Below are positions 1-7,732 of a stretch of DNA of 36,983 nt, one piece after another. The DNA is from Pseudomonadota bacterium (GTDB lineage: Bacteria; Pseudomonadota; Gammaproteobacteria; Burkholderiales; JAJZQI01), in assembly GCA_021847305.1 (NCBI GenBank), contig JAJZTZ010000009.1, positions 1-36,983 of the forward strand. Reading direction: 5' to 3'. The translations under genes were made by a program, and so were the position numbers. Below the pieces are notes generated by a model, which ran no database searches, was not told where the DNA came from, and was given only the letters and a program-made list of their open reading frames with translations. Position 1 is the stretch's first letter. Each line of letters opens with the position of its first letter.

Positions 1-3000
1 GCGGTAACGGGAATTTCCATTTTCATCGACTCGACGATGATCAGGGGATCGCCGGCTTTGACCTGGGCGCCCTCTTCCACCTCGATCTTCCATACGTTAC
101 CGGCCACATGGGTGGCCAACGCCCGTCCGTTGGGCGGCAGATCCAGCTCGCTGTCCGGCCCGGCGGCCGCCACACCGGCGTCGCTGGCGTAATCCGCCTG
201 GCCACTGGCGATCCAGCGCTCGCGCTCGGCATCGAACGAAGCCTGCTGGGTGGTCTTGAATGCGCCGATGGATTCGGCGTTGTCGCGCAGGAAGGAGTTG
301 TAGTCCTTCAAGCTGAACATCGCTTCTTCGACTTTCAACTTAAAGCGCCCGAGCGGGAAGTCCTCGCGGATTTTCAGCAGTTCGGCCTCAGACACCGGGT
401 AAAAGCGGATCTGGTCGAAGAAGCGCAGCAGCCATGGCTTACCATCAACAAAGTCGGCCGTCTGGCGCCAACGGTTCCACATTTGCAGGGTACGACCGAC
501 AAACTGGTAGCCGCCAGGGCCTTCCATGCCGTACACGCACATGTAGGCGCCGCCGATGCCCACGGCGTTTTCCGGCGTCCAGGTGCGGGCCGGGTTGTAT
601 TTGGTGGTGACCAATCTATGTCTCGGATCAACCGGGGTGGCCACCGGCGCGCCCAGGTACACGTCGCCCAGACCCATCACCAGATAGCTGGCATCGAAAA
701 CGATCTTCTTCACCGCCTCGATGTCGTCCAGCCCGTTGATGCGGCGGATGAACTCGATATTGCTCGGGCACCACGGCGCGTCCTTGCGCACCGATTGCAT
801 GTACTTTTCGATCGCCAGACGGGTGGCGGCATCGTCCCACGACAGCGGCAGATGCACGATACGGGTGGGCACCTGCATGTCTTCGATGGCGGGCAGCTCG
901 CTTTCCCCTTGCTGCAGCAGCGCCAGCAGGGTATCCAAAGGTAATTGCTGGGAGTCGTAATGCACCTGCAGGGAGCGGATGCCCGGTGTCAGATCAAAAA
1001 TGCCGGTCGTATTTTGCTGCTGCAGCCAGGTCATCAGGGCATGCACGCGGAAACGCAGGTTCAGATCCAGCACCAATGGGCCGTATTCCACCAGCAGGTA
1101 TTTGTCGCCGGCACGACGGTACACCACCGCCACCTTGTCGCCCTCGCCCGGCTGGCTCAGCAACACGGGCTCGGCCAGATCAGTAACGGTCTGCGGCAAA
1201 GCGGGCGAAACGGCGGCAGCCAGACTTGTCACGGCGCTGTTCTGCGCCTGCTCCATCTTCACCGCATCATTTTGACTCAGCCGCTTGAAGCGCACGGTGT
1301 CGCCGGGGCGCAGCTGGCCCATTTTCCACAGTTCGGCCTGCACGATGGTGGCCGGGCAGACGAAACCGCCCAGGCTGGGACCGTCCGGCCCCAGAATCAC
1401 CGGCATGTCGCCGGTGAAGTCCACTGCGCCGATGGCATAAGCGTTGTCATGGATGTTGGACGGGTGCAGACCGGCCTCCCCGCCGTCAGTACGCGCCCAC
1501 TCCGGTTTCGGGCCGATCAGGCGCACCCCGGTGCGGCTGGAGTTGTAGTGCACTTCCCAGTCGGTGGAGAAGAACATGTCGATGTCGGCCGGAGTGAAGA
1601 AATCCGGCGCGCCGTGCGGGCCGTACAGCACGCCGATTTCCCAGTTGCGGCGGTAGACCGGCATATTGGCTGCCGCCAGCTGAGCCATACGGCCGGTATC
1701 GCTGTGTTCGCTGATATGCAGCACGTCGCCGGTGCGCAGGGTGCGGCCGGCATGACCGCCGAACTGACCGAGGGTAAAGGTGGATTTACTGCCCAGGTAA
1801 TCGGGCACGGCAAAACCGCCCTGCACCGCCAGATAAGCCCGGCAGCCGGCGCCCTTGATGGCGCCCATACGCAGCATGGCGCCCGCTTTGACCACATGCG
1901 CCGTCCAGTTGGCCAACGGCACGCCGTCCAGTTCCGCCCCCATGTCGGCGCCTGCCAGCGCGATCACCGAGTCGACGTTAAAGCGCAAACTCGGCCCGGC
2001 CACGGTCAGCTCCAGCCCGGCCACGCCTTCGGCATTACCCGCCAGCTTGTTGGCGGTACGGAAAGCCAGGTGATCCATCGGGCCGGACGGCGGCACGCCG
2101 ACGTCCCAGAAGCCCGTGCGGCCCGGCCAGTCCTGCACGCTGCTTTGCACGCCCGGCTCCAGCACCTCGATGGTGGCGGGGTGAAAGTGGAAGCTATTCA
2201 GATATCGAGTGGTCTGACGGCCTTCGCGGAATACGCTGTCGGCAATCACCTGGCGCAGGTAATCGAGGTTGGTTTCGATGCCGGCCACGCGGGTATTGTC
2301 CAGTGTCGCCAGCATGTTTTTCAGTGCCTCAGAACGATCCTTGCCGTAAACAATCAGCTTGGCCACCAGCGGGTCGTAATACGGCGGGATGTCGCTGCCG
2401 CGTTCCACCCAGGTTTCCACCCGGCAGGCCGGGTTGAACTGCACTTCGGTCAGCGTACCGGCAGAGGGCTGGAAATTCTTGCCGGGGTCTTCCGCGTACA
2501 GGCGCACCTGGATGGACGCGCCTTTCGGTTCAGCCTGCCAGCCGGACAAATCCAGTTCGCCGGCGGCTTCCCTGAACATCCACTCCACCAGATCGACACC
2601 GGTCACCTCCTCGGTCACACCGTGTTCCACCTGCAAGCGGGTATTCACTTCCAGAAAGTAGAATTCGCCGGTCCGGGTATCGTAAACGAACTCGACCGTA
2701 CCGGCATTGCGATAGCCGACCGCCTGCCCCAGTTTGACTGCAGTTGCCAGCAGACGCTCGCGCTGCTCGTCGGTCAGACCGGGGGCCGGGGTTTCCTCGA
2801 TTACCTTCTGGTTGCGGCGCTGTACCGAGCAGTCGCGCTCGCCCAGCGCCACTACGTGGCCCCTGGAATCGCCGAAAATCTGCACCTCAATGTGGCGGGC
2901 ATGCTCGACGTATTTTTCCAGGAAGATGCCGGCATCCTTGAAGTTGGCGCGCGCCAGCCGTTCCACCGACTGGAAGGCCTCCTGCAGTTCGTCGCTGCTC

Positions 3001-3512
3001 CAGCACAAACGCATGCCGATGCCGCCGCCACCGGCAGTGCTTTTCAGCATCACCGGAAAGCCGATGCGGGCAGCCTCGGCCTGGGCATGGCCGACATCGC
3101 TCAGCAGGCCGGAGCCGGGCAGCAACGGCACGGCATTCTGCTCCGCCAGTTCGCGGGCGGTATGTTTGAGGCCGAAAGCGCGCATCTGATCCGGCTGCGG
3201 GCCGACAAATGCTATACCGTTGGCGGCGCACTGCTCGGCAAAACCGGCGTTTTCCGACAGAAAGCCGTAACCCGGATGAATGGCCTGCACGCCGTGCTTT
3301 AACGCCACCTCCAGAATCACCTCGGCCTTGAGGTAGGACTCGGCCGCCGGCGCCGGCCCGATGCAGCAGGCTTCGTCCGCCAGCGCCACATGCCGCGAAT
3401 GCACATCGGCTTCGGAATACACGGCAACGGTCTTGATGCCGAGTTTGCGTGCGGTTTTGATCACCCGGCAGGCAATCGCGCCGCGGTTTGCAATCAGAAT
3501 TTTCTCAAACAT
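1..3512 (-). CDS. Guanidine carboxylase (urea carboxylase family), biotin-dependent; 3' end cut by window edge
   Basis: Biotin-dependent carboxylase that would use ATP and bicarbonate to carboxylate guanidine (or urea) in the cytoplasm. About 1,170 residues are visible. Domain order matches urea carboxylases: an N-terminal biotin carboxylase starting [14 protein letters not shown], with ATP-grasp [11 protein letters not shown] and [16 protein letters not shown]; a KipI/KipA-like carboxyltransferase domain ([35 protein letters not shown]); and a C-terminal biotinyl domain with [10 protein letters not shown]. The biotin-acceptor Lys codon is at 21-23 (residue 1164), so only the last few dozen residues can be missing. 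It is the last visible gene of the operon; allophanate hydrolase would be expected just beyond the edge. The guanidine-I riboswitch and the two DUF1989 partners argue for guanidine rather than urea as substrate. Databases often label such genes uca. The Shine-Dalgarno is weak. Family call is certain; substrate is inferred from context. Confidence 0.93.
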   Translation of the reverse strand, partial: MFEKILIANRGAIACRVIKTARKLGIKTVAVYSEADVHSRHVALADEACCIGPAPAAESYLKAEVILEVALKHGVQAIHPGYGFLSENAGFAEQCAANGIAFVGPQPDQMRAFGLKHTARELAEQNAVPLLPGSGLLSDVGHAQAEAARIGFPVMLKSTAGGGGIGMRLCWSSDELQEAFQSVERLARANFKDAGIFLEKYVEHARHIEVQIFGDSRGHVVALGERDCSVQRRNQKVIEETPAPGLTDEQRERLLATAVKLGQAVGYRNAGTVEFVYDTRTGEFYFLEVNTRLQVEHGVTEEVTGVDLVEWMFREAAGELDLSGWQAEPKGASIQVRLYAEDPGKNFQPSAGTLTEVQFNPACRVETWVERGSDIPPYYDPLVAKLIVYGKDRSEALKNMLATLDNTRVAGIETNLDYLRQVIADSVFREGRQTTRYLNSFHFHPATIEVLEPGVQSSVQDWPGRTGFWDVGVPPSGPMDHLAFRTANKLAGNAEGVAGLELTVAGPSLRFNVDSVIALAGADMGAELDGVPLANWTAHVVKAGAMLRMGAIKGAGCRAYLAVQGGFAVPDYLGSKSTFTLGQFGGHAGRTLRTGDVLHISEHSDTGRMAQLAAANMPVYRRNWEIGVLYGPHGAPDFFTPADIDMFFSTDWEVHYNSSRTGVRLIGPKPEWARTDGGEAGLHPSNIHDNAYAIGAVDFTGDMPVILGPDGPSLGGFVCPATIVQAELWKMGQLRPGDTVRFKRLSQNDAVKMEQAQNSAVTSLAAAVSPALPQTVTDLAEPVLLSQPGEGDKVAVVYRRAGDKYLLVEYGPLVLDLNLRFRVHALMTWLQQQNTTGIFDLTPGIRSLQVHYDSQQLPLDTLLALLQQGESELPAIEDMQVPTRIVHLPLSWDDAATRLAIEKYMQSVRKDAPWCPSNIEFIRRINGLDDIEAVKKIVFDASYLVMGLGDVYLGAPVATPVDPRHRLVTTKYNPARTWTPENAVGIGGAYMCVYGMEGPGGYQFVGRTLQMWNRWRQTADFVDGKPWLLRFFDQIRFYPVSEAELLKIREDFPLGRFKLKVEEAMFSLKDYNSFLRDNAESIGAFKTTQQASFDAERERWIASGQADYASDAGVAAAGPDSELDLPPNGRALATHVAGNVWKIEVEEGAQVKAGDPLIIVESMKMEIPVT

Positions 3513-3588
3513 AGTGTGTGTCCCGCGGGTCGTCCCGCCTGTCTGTACTGCCGGGGCCGTCCCGCAGCAGGTGTTCGTTATGGTTTTC

Positions 3589-4230
3589 TCAGTTGCTGTT
3601 CCACACCGACAAGCGTACCGGCGTCGGGTTGTAGGCATTGCAAGGGTTGTTGAGCTGCGGGCAATTGGAAATCAACACGGTGACATCCATTTCCGCTTTC
3701 ATTTCCACATATTTGCCCGGCGCGGAAATCCCGTCGGCAAAAGTCAGTTCACCGTTTGGGGTCACCGGCACGTTCATGAAGAAGTTAACGTTGTGGGTGA
3801 TGTCGCGCTTGGTCATGTCGCAGCCGCAGTGGCCGAGCGCATGCAAAAAGCTGTCACGGCAGCTGTGCATGTGGCGCTTGTTCAATGCGTAGCGCACGGT
3901 ATTGCTCTCCGCCGCGCAGGCACCGCCCAGGGTGTCGTGGCGACCGCAGGTATCGGCCACGATGGTCACCAGCACATTGCCTTCAGTCGACAGCAGTTTG
4001 GTGCCGGCGGTGAGATAGATATTGCCCTGCGCGCGGATGGTGTCTACCGCGCTGTAGCGTTCTTCCGGATCCTGCGTGCTGTAGAACAGGGTGTCGACCG
4101 CCTGGTTTCCTTCCAGATCGAGAATGCGGAAGATTTGGCCCTTTTTCACTTCATGCAACCAGGCTTCGCCGGCCGGCAACACATAGTCATACACGGCATT
4201 TTGCGGATTGAGTTTGCTTTCGACGATCAT
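3589..4230 (-). CDS. Carboxyguanidine deiminase subunit, DUF1989 (urea carboxylase-associated protein 2)
   Basis: 213 residues of the DUF1989 family, long called urea carboxylase-associated protein 2. Published biochemistry on homologues shows that the two DUF1989 proteins together deiminate carboxyguanidine, the guanidine carboxylase product, to allophanate. Visible features: the metal-site-like motif [11 protein letters not shown] near residue 93, [12 protein letters not shown], and a C-terminal [17 protein letters not shown] segment. A strong SD (AGGAG, 7 nt before the ATG) fixes the start. The SD lies just outside a 278-bp inverted-repeat element that separates this gene from its partner. 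It is about 30% identical by eye to the upstream partner and shares the DTCG.HDTL motif. Cytoplasmic, no signal peptide. Confidence 0.92.
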   Translation of the reverse strand: MIVESKLNPQNAVYDYVLPAGEAWLHEVKKGQIFRILDLEGNQAVDTLFYSTQDPEERYSAVDTIRAQGNIYLTAGTKLLSTEGNVLVTIVADTCGRHDTLGGACAAESNTVRYALNKRHMHSCRDSFLHALGHCGCDMTKRDITHNVNFFMNVPVTPNGELTFADGISAPGKYVEMKAEMDVTVLISNCPQLNNPCNAYNPTPVRLSVWNSN

Positions 4231-4242
4231 TTTTTACTCCTG

Positions 4243-4520
4243 GGGCGTGTTAACACTTATTTCGCGTCTGCGACGGGGGTCAATTGGGATACCGCCCGCG
4301 AAGCAAGACGCGCTGCATTGCAGGCCACTGCAAGCGGCTTGCGACAAAGGGGGGTGCCCAATTCACCCCCGTCCCGTAGGGTTGCATCAAAGAGGCGCAG
4401 CTGCCGCGTTGCCTGGCTGGTGCAGGGAATAACCCTTCCCTGCGCCCGATATATTCAGTACGCCTTGCATCTGTCGCCTCTTTGATGCAACGCAGGCGTG
4501 AAGTAAGTGTTAACACGCCC
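4243..4520. mobile_element. MITE-like non-coding element with 29-bp terminal inverted repeats
   Basis: The 296-bp gap between the two DUF1989 genes is almost entirely one element. Ends 4243-4271 and 4492-4520 are inverted copies (outer 17 bp GGGCGTGTTAACACTTA perfect, then three mismatches in the inner part). Nested inside are further inverted repeats: GTTGCATCAAAGAGGCG at 4381-4397 against its exact complement at 4475-4491; GACGGGGGTCAATTGGG near 4272 against 4357-4373 with one mismatch; and the hairpin GCAGGGAA/TTCCCTGC around 4422-4443. No credible gene is inside. A target-site duplication is not obvious. It resembles a miniature inverted-repeat transposable element or a dispersed palindromic repeat. 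It lies inside the operon transcript, 7 nt after the UAAP1 stop codon. Confidence 0.75.
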
Positions 4521-4526
4521 TGCATC

Positions 4527-5264
4527 CTAGCGAAACAGACGTTCGGTATTGGCAAAGCCGCGCTGGTTTTCGGCGCAGGCATTGCGGCACTGGTCGTCGG
4601 GACCGGCGGTGCCGGAATGCCAGGCGATCAGTTTGAGCGGCTTCGGGGTGTATTGCGGATTGGCATCAAGCGGATGCGGGTTGCTCGACAGCGCCACCAG
4701 CACGTTCATGTCGCAACGCAGGTCGATGTAGTCGCCGGCCTTGGAGTTGCCCGCCACATAACGCATGCTGCCGTCGTCTTCCACCATCACCTTGCTGAAG
4801 AAATTAGCATTGGCCATCAGATCGCGCTTGCCCAGGCCGTATTTACCCACCTCGATCAGCAGACTGTCCCTGGCGTTGCGGTACATGGCGTTGTGCTGGG
4901 CCTGGTACGGGGCATCGCCGTATTTCGCGCGAATCTGCGCTGCATCGGTCATGCCGCTGAGGGTGTCGTGCCAGCCGCAAGTATCGGCCGTCACGGAACA
5001 CAACACCCGCCCCATGTCGGAATAAAGCACCCGGCCGACGGTCAGGTAGGCGATGTGCTGGGCCTTCAGGGTATCCGGCATGTTGTAGCGTTCCAGCTTT
5101 TCATCGGCGTTGTAGAACACCGTGGAAATGTTGGCCCCGCCGTCCAGGTCGATCAGACGCAGGGTGGTACCGCGGCGGATGATGCCACTCCAGTGCGTGC
5201 CTGCCGGCACGTCCTCTTCCCACAAAACCAGGTGGGGGTCGATATTGAAAGGGCTTTCGCTCAT
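4527..5264 (-). CDS. Carboxyguanidine deiminase subunit, DUF1989 (urea carboxylase-associated protein 1)
   Basis: 245 residues, DUF1989 family, the urea carboxylase-associated protein 1 type. It is expected to act with the 213-residue partner as carboxyguanidine deiminase, releasing ammonia and yielding allophanate. The family motif appears as DTCGWHDTLSG near residue 95, followed by KRDLMANANFFSKV and DLRCDMNVLVALSSNPHPLD. The C-terminal tail (GPDDQCRNACAENQRGF) carries two extra Cys. SD GGAGAG about 7 nt before the ATG supports the start. It lies 28 nt downstream of the ABC ATPase gene. The long gap after it is filled by an inserted repeat, so coupling to the second subunit is unusual here. 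Cytoplasmic. Confidence 0.92.
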   Translation of the reverse strand: MSESPFNIDPHLVLWEEDVPAGTHWSGIIRRGTTLRLIDLDGGANISTVFYNADEKLERYNMPDTLKAQHIAYLTVGRVLYSDMGRVLCSVTADTCGWHDTLSGMTDAAQIRAKYGDAPYQAQHNAMYRNARDSLLIEVGKYGLGKRDLMANANFFSKVMVEDDGSMRYVAGNSKAGDYIDLRCDMNVLVALSSNPHPLDANPQYTPKPLKLIAWHSGTAGPDDQCRNACAENQRGFANTERLFR

Positions 5265-5292
5265 GATTTAACTCTCCGTCTTCTTGTCAGGC

Positions 5293-6126
5293 TCAGGCCT
5301 GTTCCATATTCAGTTGTTCCAGCATGCTCTGGTCGGTGCGCATGCCGGATGTATCGCGAATGCGTGCCAGGATTTCCTTTTTCAGCGCCAGGAATTCCGG
5401 CGAATGCTTCATGTCCTGATCGCGCTGGGCCGGCAACGGTACATCGTAAATGGTGTCGATACGCCCGGGGCGCGGCGCCATCAACACCACGCGCTGACCG
5501 AGGTAAATGGCTTCTTCCACATCGTGGGTTACAAACACGATGGTGGCTTTTTCCAGCTTGTGCACGTGCAGAATCAGGTCGTGCATCACTTCACGGGTTT
5601 GCGCATCCAATGCGCCGAACGGCTCGTCCATCAGCAGAATCTCCGGCCGCCCCATCAGCGCACGGGCAATCGCCACACGCTGCTGCATGCCGCCCGACAG
5701 CTGATTGGGATAGGCATTGGCCGCTGCCTGCAAGCCCATCAGCGCCAGCAGCGCATCAGCCCGGCCGGATGCCTTCTCCACCTCGCTGGAGGTGAGTTCC
5801 TCCCTGCCATGTTTCAGCTGCCGGCTGAATTTGATGTTTTCCATCACTTTCAGCCAGGGATACAAGCTGTAGTGCTGGAACACCATGGCACGATCGGCAC
5901 CCGGACCATACACCGGCTCGCCGGAAGCCAGCACTTCACCCGCCGTGTGGTATTCCAAGCCGCCGATAATGCGCAGCAGAGTGGATTTACCGCAGCCGGA
6001 GGCGCCGACGAAGGTGACAAATTCGTTGTCGGCTATGGTCAGATTGATGTCCTTGAGCGCCTCGACAGCTTGCTTGCCTTCGCCGAATACCTTGCCGACC
6101 TGTTTGATTTCGATTTTTGTGGTCAT
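5293..6126 (-). CDS. ABC transporter ATP-binding protein, nitrate/sulfonate/taurine type (putative guanidine importer)
   Basis: 277-residue ATPase powering an import ABC transporter. Walker A GASGCGKST is at residues 41-49; also visible are signature LSGGMQQRVAIARAL, Walker B EILLMDEPFGALD and switch VFVTHDVEEA. Family is SsuB/TauB/NrtD-like. The ATG at 6126 is chosen because GAGGAA lies 8 nt upstream; a GTG at 6132 would sit directly against that SD and overlap the permease stop. Ligand is inferred as guanidine or a guanidino/urea compound from the riboswitch and the adjacent guanidine-degrading genes. Confidence 0.92.
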   Translation of the reverse strand: MTTKIEIKQVGKVFGEGKQAVEALKDINLTIADNEFVTFVGASGCGKSTLLRIIGGLEYHTAGEVLASGEPVYGPGADRAMVFQHYSLYPWLKVMENIKFSRQLKHGREELTSSEVEKASGRADALLALMGLQAAANAYPNQLSGGMQQRVAIARALMGRPEILLMDEPFGALDAQTREVMHDLILHVHKLEKATIVFVTHDVEEAIYLGQRVVLMAPRPGRIDTIYDVPLPAQRDQDMKHSPEFLALKKEILARIRDTSGMRTDQSMLEQLNMEQA

Positions 6127-6128
6127 GA

Positions 6129-6950
6129 TCACTTCCTCAGGTAAAGCCAGGGAAAGGCTTTGCGGTGGGCGAAACGGAACAGCTGATCCATCACCAGCCC
6201 GATCAGGCCGATGAGGATGATGCCGACGAAAATCTTGTCGGTTTGCAGGAAACGCTGGGCTTTCAGAATGGAGTAACCCAGCCCGGAATTAGCCGCCACC
6301 AACTCGGCCACCACCAGATAGGTCCAGGCCCAACCCATGGTGACGCGCAGGGTATCCAGCAGCGCCGGCTTGGCCGACTGGAAAATCACCCGCTGGATGA
6401 TCTCGCTACGGGTCGCACCCATGGTCTGAGCCGCCTCGATCTGCGCCAACGGCACACGACGCACGTCTTCGGCCATCATCAGCACCATCTGAAAAAAGGT
6501 GCCGATCCAGATGATGGCGATCTTGGACGACTCGTCGATGCCTATCCACAGCATCACCAGCGGAATGAAAGCCACGGCCGGCATGTAGCGGATGAAATCG
6601 GTCAGCGGCTCCAGCATGGCCTGCACCGGACGGAAGGTGCCGATCAGCAAGCCCAGCGGCAGCGCGATCAGTGCCGACAACAAGAAACCCGCTGTCACAC
6701 GGTAAATACTGATCCACATATCGGCCAGCAGATCGTCTTCCTGATACCACTGGATCAGCCGGCGAAACACATCCAGCGGGCTGGGCATGAACACACTGTC
6801 ATCGGTTCCCATATGAGACAGCAGCCACCAGCCGAGCAGCGGCAGCAGCAAACCGACCAGGGCAAAACCCCAATACTGGCGCCGGCTCATCGGCCCGCGG
6901 ATTGACCATATGCCTGGCCGGGCAGAGCGTTGGGGACTTTTTCGTCGCAT
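6129..6950 (-). CDS. ABC transporter permease, nitrate/sulfonate/taurine type (putative guanidine importer)
   Basis: 273-residue inner-membrane permease with about six membrane segments, the first around residues 28-47 (WGFALVGLLLPLLGWWLL). The cytoplasmic EAA loop reads EAAQTMGATRSEIIQRVIFQ and docks the ATPase. Relatives are SsuC/TauC. The start at 6950 has AGGA 9 nt upstream; ATG 6890 is a possible internal alternative. This is the first gene after the riboswitch, about 125 nt downstream of its conserved 3' core. No periplasmic binding-protein gene lies between riboswitch and permease, although most such clusters carry one there. Confidence 0.92.
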   Translation of the reverse strand: MRRKSPQRSARPGIWSIRGPMSRRQYWGFALVGLLLPLLGWWLLSHMGTDDSVFMPSPLDVFRRLIQWYQEDDLLADMWISIYRVTAGFLLSALIALPLGLLIGTFRPVQAMLEPLTDFIRYMPAVAFIPLVMLWIGIDESSKIAIIWIGTFFQMVLMMAEDVRRVPLAQIEAAQTMGATRSEIIQRVIFQSAKPALLDTLRVTMGWAWTYLVVAELVAANSGLGYSILKAQRFLQTDKIFVGIILIGLIGLVMDQLFRFAHRKAFPWLYLRK

Positions 6951-7073
6951 GGTTTGTCATCCTGATCTGTTGAATCATCCAGTTTCTATCTGGCTTCCGA
7001 ACAGGCAGGCGAACATGCAGGCAATAGGATATGCAGCAAGGCTACCGTCCGGAAACGAGAGAGGCCGTTCAGC

Positions 7074-7203
7074 AATCTCCCGGGCTTTTGTCCCTCCGTG
7101 GAGCCCCGCCTGCATCAGCGGAACCGGCCAGCTCTCGGACCAGTCGTTTCTGTGCGAAACCGGAACCCTAGCCGACCTAAGGCACCCATCGGCGCCTCTC
7201 TGA
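7074..7203 (-). ncRNA. Guanidine-I riboswitch (ykkC-yxkD leader)
   Basis: On the minus strand the leader contains the hallmark conserved blocks of the ykkC/guanidine-I aptamer in order: CTAGGGTTCCG (7171-7161), GACTGGTCCGAGAG (about 7144-7131), then CCACGGA and GGGACAAAAGCCCGGGAGA ending at 7076. The class binds free guanidinium and typically turns on guanidine carboxylase and transporter genes. A predicted sigma-54 start at about 7203 puts the aptamer at the very 5' end of the transcript. No classic U-tract terminator is visible between the aptamer and the permease start, so the output may be translational, or an anti-terminator I cannot resolve by eye. Confidence 0.93.
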
Positions 7204-7214
7204 ATAAGCTTAAA

Positions 7215-7229
7215 GCATTGTTTATGCCA
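7215..7229 (-). promoter_or_regulatory. Sigma-54 (-24/-12) promoter of the guanidine operon
   Basis: Minus strand reads TGGCATAAACAATGC: a -24 GG and -12 GC separated by exactly 10 nt, with the TGGCA and TGC contexts expected for RpoN. Predicted +1 is about 7203, directly at the riboswitch 5' end. It matches the consensus TGGCACG-N4-TTGC well at the invariant positions. Confidence 0.75.
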
Positions 7230-7247
7230 AACACACAACAATATGAT

Positions 7248-7260
7248 TATCAATAATTAT
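7248..7260. promoter_or_regulatory. Possible IHF site between enhancer and sigma-54 promoter
   Basis: TATCAATAATTAT matches the IHF core WATCAANNNNTTR with one mismatch, in an AT-rich stretch between the NtrC-like site and the -24/-12 promoter, where IHF usually bends DNA at RpoN promoters. Weak by itself. Confidence 0.35.
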
Positions 7261-7303
7261 GTAGCACAGCGGCATTACAGTGCGTTAAGAAAAACCCTAT
7301 TTT

Positions 7304-7320
7304 CGCACCAATGAAGTGCG
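7304..7320. promoter_or_regulatory. NtrC-type enhancer palindrome
   Basis: CGCACCAATGAAGTGCG is a 17-bp dyad with 5-bp arms and 7-bp centre, the same architecture as NtrC sites (GCACCAA...GTGC). It is centred about 109 bp upstream of the predicted guanidine-operon start, typical for enhancer-bound NtrC. Only one clear site is seen. Confidence 0.55.
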
Positions 7321-7340
7321 TATTTTCATTCTTGATCAGT

Positions 7341-7461
7341 CAAAAAAAGGGGCGACCGAAGTCGCCCGAAAACACACACTGAGGAGGTTCAATGCAAAAC
7401 TGCCTTGTCTGGAATGTACAGAAACGTCGCACTGACAAATTCAAGACATTGCAAATTTCAA
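7341..7461 (-). ncRNA. Candidate sigma-54-dependent small RNA (about 120 nt)
   Basis: A 120-nt stretch on the minus strand is framed by a predicted RpoN promoter (start about 7461) and the strong terminator at 7342-7367. No open reading frame with a ribosome site lies on this strand. The RNA would carry CCTCCTC at 7387-7381, complementary to Shine-Dalgarno sequences, about 14 nt before the terminator stem: a plausible seed for an Hfq-type regulator. Alternatives are a 3'-UTR fragment of the glc transcript, or a false pairing of promoter and terminator. I know of no named homologue. Confidence 0.5.
7342..7367 (-). terminator. Intrinsic terminator with TTCG tetraloop and seven-T tail
   Basis: Minus strand: GGGCGAC-TTCG-GTCGCCC, a perfect 7-bp stem with the extra-stable UUCG loop, followed by C and seven T (7348-7342). 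It would end either the candidate sRNA from the sigma-54 promoter at 7473-7487 or read-through from the glc operon. Confidence 0.88.
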
Positions 7462-7472
7462 ATTGGTATAAA

Positions 7473-7487
7473 GCATGGTCCGTGCCA
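7473..7487 (-). promoter_or_regulatory. Second sigma-54 (-24/-12) promoter, upstream of the candidate sRNA
   Basis: Minus strand TGGCACGGACCATGC matches TGGCACG-N4-TTGC at all but one base, with GG and GC exactly 10 nt apart. Predicted +1 is about 7461. It reads toward the terminator at 7342-7367 and, beyond it, the guanidine operon. Confidence 0.7.
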
Positions 7488-7552
7488 TGATTGCTGCGCT
7501 GCACGCGCAAACCGAATGGGAACATGCAAGCATAAAATAATTAGTCATTATA

Positions 7553-7565
7553 AATCAATAATTTA
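7553..7565. promoter_or_regulatory. IHF-like site upstream of second sigma-54 promoter
   Basis: AATCAATAATTTA is an exact match to WATCAANNNNTTR in an AT-rich tract. It is centred about 98 bp upstream of the predicted sRNA start, a usual place for IHF at RpoN promoters. A weak NtrC-like half-palindrome (CGCACCAATATGAGCG, 7685-7700) lies further upstream. Confidence 0.4.
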
Positions 7566-7662
7566 AAAGCATAATTAAATGACCATGGCGCAGCAGTATC
7601 AGCCTACTATAGCCAAACGATATTATTGAAGGTGGATTGCAGTTTGATGTCGGAGGGCCAAT

Positions 7663-7680
7663 TGTGTGCGCAAGCACACA
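7663..7680. other. GCAA-tetraloop hairpin downstream of glcF
   Basis: TGTGTGC-GCAA-GCACACA is a perfect 7-bp stem, 53 nt past the glcF stop. There is no T-run on either side, so it is more likely a 3'-end-stabilising hairpin or a protein-binding dyad than an intrinsic terminator. Confidence 0.4.
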
Positions 7681-7732
7681 CTGCCGCACCAATATGAGCG
7701 AAGGGTGATATTACCGCGCCAACTCGGTGCGG

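Noticed and set aside
945-3302. 785-codon plus-strand open frame
   Set aside because: It lies antisense to the urea/guanidine carboxylase gene, whose domains are unmistakable; its His/Gln-rich translation is typical of GC-rich antisense frames.
4280-4582. 100-codon minus-strand frame across the MITE-like element
   Set aside because: It spans the inverted-repeat element and the end of the DUF1989 gene; Arg/Pro-rich translation looks repeat-derived, with no ribosome site.
6975-7253. 92-codon minus-strand frame across the riboswitch
   Set aside because: The region is explained by the conserved ykkC aptamer; reading frame is incidental.
7340-7525. 61-codon minus-strand frame in the guanidine operon upstream region
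   Set aside because: It runs through a sigma-54 promoter and the intrinsic terminator; no ribosome site.
7663-7680. Intrinsic terminator for the glc operon
   Set aside because: The hairpin has no T-tract on the minus strand, so it was recorded only as a hairpin; the nearest true terminator is at 7342-7367.
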